The notes under the pieces: model-generated
The model's input: the letters and a program-made list of their open reading frames with translations, nothing else
The model's database searches: none
What the model was told of the DNA's origin: nothing
Shown: positions 6,605-7,925 of the stretch, in pieces
Layout: each line of letters opens with the position of its first letter
Numbering within the stretch: position 1 is the stretch's first letter
From: Ruminococcus flavefaciens
GTDB taxonomy: Bacteria > Bacillota > Clostridia > Oscillospirales > Ruminococcaceae
Assembly: GCA_002309635.1 (NCBI GenBank)
Contig: DBXO01000053.1
Span: forward strand, 388-8,312
Direction of reading: 5' to 3'
DNA: 7,925 bases
Translations under genes and position numbers: made by a program

Positions 6605-7495
6605 ATGTATAACAGAGCTTTCCTTTTCAACGGCATCGGATCCAAGCCCGAAAAGCTTCTCGTCAAGCTGCCGCCCGAATTAATGGACAAGTACAATTCC
6701 TACCTTGATGCTGCATTCGGCAGACTCGGTCTCAACAAGGATCTTGAAAAAAACAAGGCTTACGACGGACGTGTTGCAGAGTGGATAATTTCTCTCATCT
6801 GCGACAGGATAGTTTACGAATATTATCTGAGCAAAGGGATAATCCCCGATATAGGCGCAGGATACAGCTCGGGCATCGTCAGCATAAGCGGCTGCTTCGG
6901 ATCGGTATCCCACGAATTTGCTCACGGAATAATTATGATGAACCGCGCTACCATGCGCTGCCTCGAGGAGCATAACGAAAAGCTCGATATGGGCGTCGTT
7001 ATCGGTTTCTCTTACAACGACATCGCCGAGATGTTCAAGGACAGGTTCACTCCCGACGAGATCATCATCGGAAGCGGCAATTCCAAATTCCACGTTATGG
7101 TCAGCGGCAAAGCCGACGCAGTGGAAAAGGCTCTTACCATCTGCCAGAACGAGGGCGCACTCAAAGCCTTCAGCTTCGGTACAGGCGTTGCCTACCACCA
7201 CCCGATAATGAAGAAATATTCGCAGGAATACGTTGATTTCTGCGCTTCAACAGAGTACAGGGATCCCACATACCCAATACTCTCAATATTCGACAGAGAG
7301 GTCATGACTAAAGGAGAGCAGATCCTCAGAGAGAACCAGCTCAACGTCTATACTCCCATTCGCTGGGATCTCGCAATACAGAAGCTCGAGGAGCTCGGAG
7401 TAACCGAATTCTTCGATGTGAGCGCAAACGGCGCTGTGAGCAAGTTCTCACGAGTAAGCAGAAAATGCAAAATTTACACTCTTGAGGATGTGTGA
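6605..7495 (+). CDS. Divergent free-standing malonyl-CoA:ACP-type acyltransferase (FabD/trans-AT-like)
   Basis: A 296-residue protein, about the length of E. coli FabD, with FabD landmarks in order. FLFNGIGSK (6-14) stands where FabD has FxFPGQGSQ. GYSSG (86-90) is the nucleophile elbow, so Ser88 is the predicted acyl-carrying serine. NRATM holds Arg114, the likely partner of the substrate carboxylate. YHHPIM (197-202) gives the probable catalytic His198. IRWDLAIQKLEELGVTEFFDVSANG near the end matches the FabD PVRW...GV..F.EVGPG block. The family moves malonyl or related acyl units from CoA to a carrier protein Ser-phosphopantetheine. Several consensus positions are altered (GQG to GIG, GHS to GYS, GPG to ANG), so acyl specificity, or even hydrolase activity as in trans-AT proofreading enzymes, is open. 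First gene of an operon with its own promoter; an ACP follows after 50 bases and a probable crotonase after that. A housekeeping FabD is less likely given the divergence and neighbours. Confidence 0.82.
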   Translation: MYNRAFLFNGIGSKPEKLLVKLPPELMDKYNSYLDAAFGRLGLNKDLEKNKAYDGRVAEWIISLICDRIVYEYYLSKGIIPDIGAGYSSGIVSISGCFGSVSHEFAHGIIMMNRATMRCLEEHNEKLDMGVVIGFSYNDIAEMFKDRFTPDEIIIGSGNSKFHVMVSGKADAVEKALTICQNEGALKAFSFGTGVAYHHPIMKKYSQEYVDFCASTEYRDPTYPILSIFDREVMTKGEQILRENQLNVYTPIRWDLAIQKLEELGVTEFFDVSANGAVSKFSRVSRKCKIYTLEDV

Positions 7496-7533
7496 ATTTT
7501 CATATATATCATACGCAATCACAAGAAAAATAC

Positions 7534-7538
7534 GGAGG
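7534..7538 (+). promoter_or_regulatory. Ribosome binding site deciding the ACP start
   Basis: GGAGG lies 7 bases before ATG 7546. An in-frame ATG at 7492 would overlap the end of the acyltransferase gene and add 18 residues that do not look like carrier protein (they include the translated ribosome binding site), so 7546 is preferred. Confidence 0.85.
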
Positions 7539-7545
7539 TAAAAAA

Positions 7546-7848
7546 ATGAGAGAGATCACAGAAGAAATCAGACAGGAGATCAAGGAAATGATCTTCGATT
7601 ATTATGCAGATGAGTGTGAAGTTGACAAGGACGAGATCACTATGGATACAAATCCTCAGGAAGACCTCGGCAGCGACTCACTTATGTTCGTCGAGCTTAT
7701 CGAAATGACAGCAGACAAGTATGACCTCGACATCAAGCTCCAGAGCATCGGCAAGTACATGCTCAAGGCTCCTATGGATACTATGAGCGACGTTGTTGAG
7801 ATGTTCTGCAAGATATACCAGTACGGCAACGACATCGTTAATCAGTAA
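7546..7848 (+). CDS. Free-standing acyl carrier protein (phosphopantetheine-binding)
   Basis: A 100-residue, highly acidic protein with the ACP four-helix pattern. Helix 1 spans about 4-20 (EEIRQEIKEMIFDYY), then a long loop, then EDLGSDSLMFVEL (39-51) starting helix 2. Ser45 in the DSL motif is the expected 4'-phosphopantetheine attachment site. The C-terminal part (YDLDIKLQSIGKYM...DTMSDVVEMF) differs from housekeeping AcpP, which usually reads DSLDxVEL and continues with an EEEFxxxIPDEDAE-type helix. It is about 20 residues longer than typical AcpP. It would carry the growing or extender acyl group and is the natural partner of the upstream acyltransferase. Translation is likely coupled to the next gene, which starts 9 bases after the stop. 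Membership of the ACP superfamily is firm; the pathway (polyketide, beta-branching or specialised lipid) is inferred from neighbours. Confidence 0.9.
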   Translation: MREITEEIRQEIKEMIFDYYADECEVDKDEITMDTNPQEDLGSDSLMFVELIEMTADKYDLDIKLQSIGKYMLKAPMDTMSDVVEMFCKIYQYGNDIVNQ

Positions 7849-7857
7849 GAGGCGCTC

Positions 7858-7925
7858 ATGTTAAAGTCAAATTTATCTGAGCTTCACGCCGAGGATAATA
7901 TTGCTGTACTTACCATTGACAACGG
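7858..7925 (+). CDS. Probable crotonase-family protein (enoyl-CoA hydratase/isomerase), 5' end only
   Basis: The first 22 codons start at ATG 7858 with AAGAGG at 7847-7852, overlapping the ACP stop codon. The peptide begins MLKSNLSEL and contains DNIAVLTIDNG, which matches the beta-strand opening of crotonase-fold proteins (xVAVLTLDxP/G). Such enzymes hydrate, dehydrate or decarboxylate acyl thioesters. Next to an acyltransferase and a free ACP it could be one of the ECH enzymes of a beta-branching cassette. Only the N-terminus is visible, with no oxyanion-hole or catalytic residues, so the assignment is tentative. Confidence 0.55.
   Translation, partial: MLKSNLSELHAEDNIAVLTIDN

Noticed and set aside
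6680..7201. Minus-strand 173-codon frame opposite the acyltransferase
   Set aside because: Antisense to a gene with FabD motifs, a good promoter and a good ribosome binding site. No recognisable domain of its own.

Overview
The window looks like chromosomal DNA from a gut or rumen Firmicute of the Ruminococcus/Oscillospiraceae type. This is inferred from the signal peptide style (KRLISGVTSGVMAL), strong AGGAGG-type ribosome binding sites, AT-rich intergenic DNA between roughly 50% GC genes, and a very large surface protein built from Cna-B/SpaA domains. The genus is an inference, not a database result.

Region 1 (1-4748, minus strand) is one uninterrupted reading frame of at least 1582 codons that runs off the left edge. 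I read it triplet by triplet and found no in-frame stop. It encodes a secreted adhesin: a signal peptide, an N-terminal head resembling the 'choice-of-anchor A' adhesin domain, one Cna-B-like domain with a long insertion, then a stalk of SpaA/prealbumin-like domains. The last three of these are near-regular repeats of 118-120 residues. Its promoter (TTGCAT-17-TATAAT with extended -10) lies about 110 bp upstream. The anchoring end is outside the window.

Region 2 (about 4885-5176) is a non-coding divergent intergenic region. Region 3 (5261-5896, plus strand) is a membrane S-component of an ECF vitamin transporter with its own good promoter. Region 4 (5897-6543) is about 650 bp without a convincing gene but with much inverted-repeat structure: a stem-enclosed hairpin with a GCAA loop, a repeated CATAAATAAGCYAAA tail after two different hairpins, a strong intrinsic terminator at 6171-6205, and a further hairpin with a possible pseudoknot.

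Region 5 (6544-7925, plus strand) is the start of an operon with a clear promoter (TTGACA-17-TAAGAT). It encodes a divergent free-standing malonyl-CoA:ACP-type acyltransferase, a free-standing acyl carrier protein, and the first 22 codons of a probable crotonase (enoyl-CoA hydratase/isomerase) protein. Acyltransferase, carrier protein and crotonase in a row suggest the left end of a specialised acyl/polyketide biosynthesis locus (for example trans-AT or beta-branching chemistry) rather than a housekeeping fatty-acid operon. The rest lies beyond the right edge.
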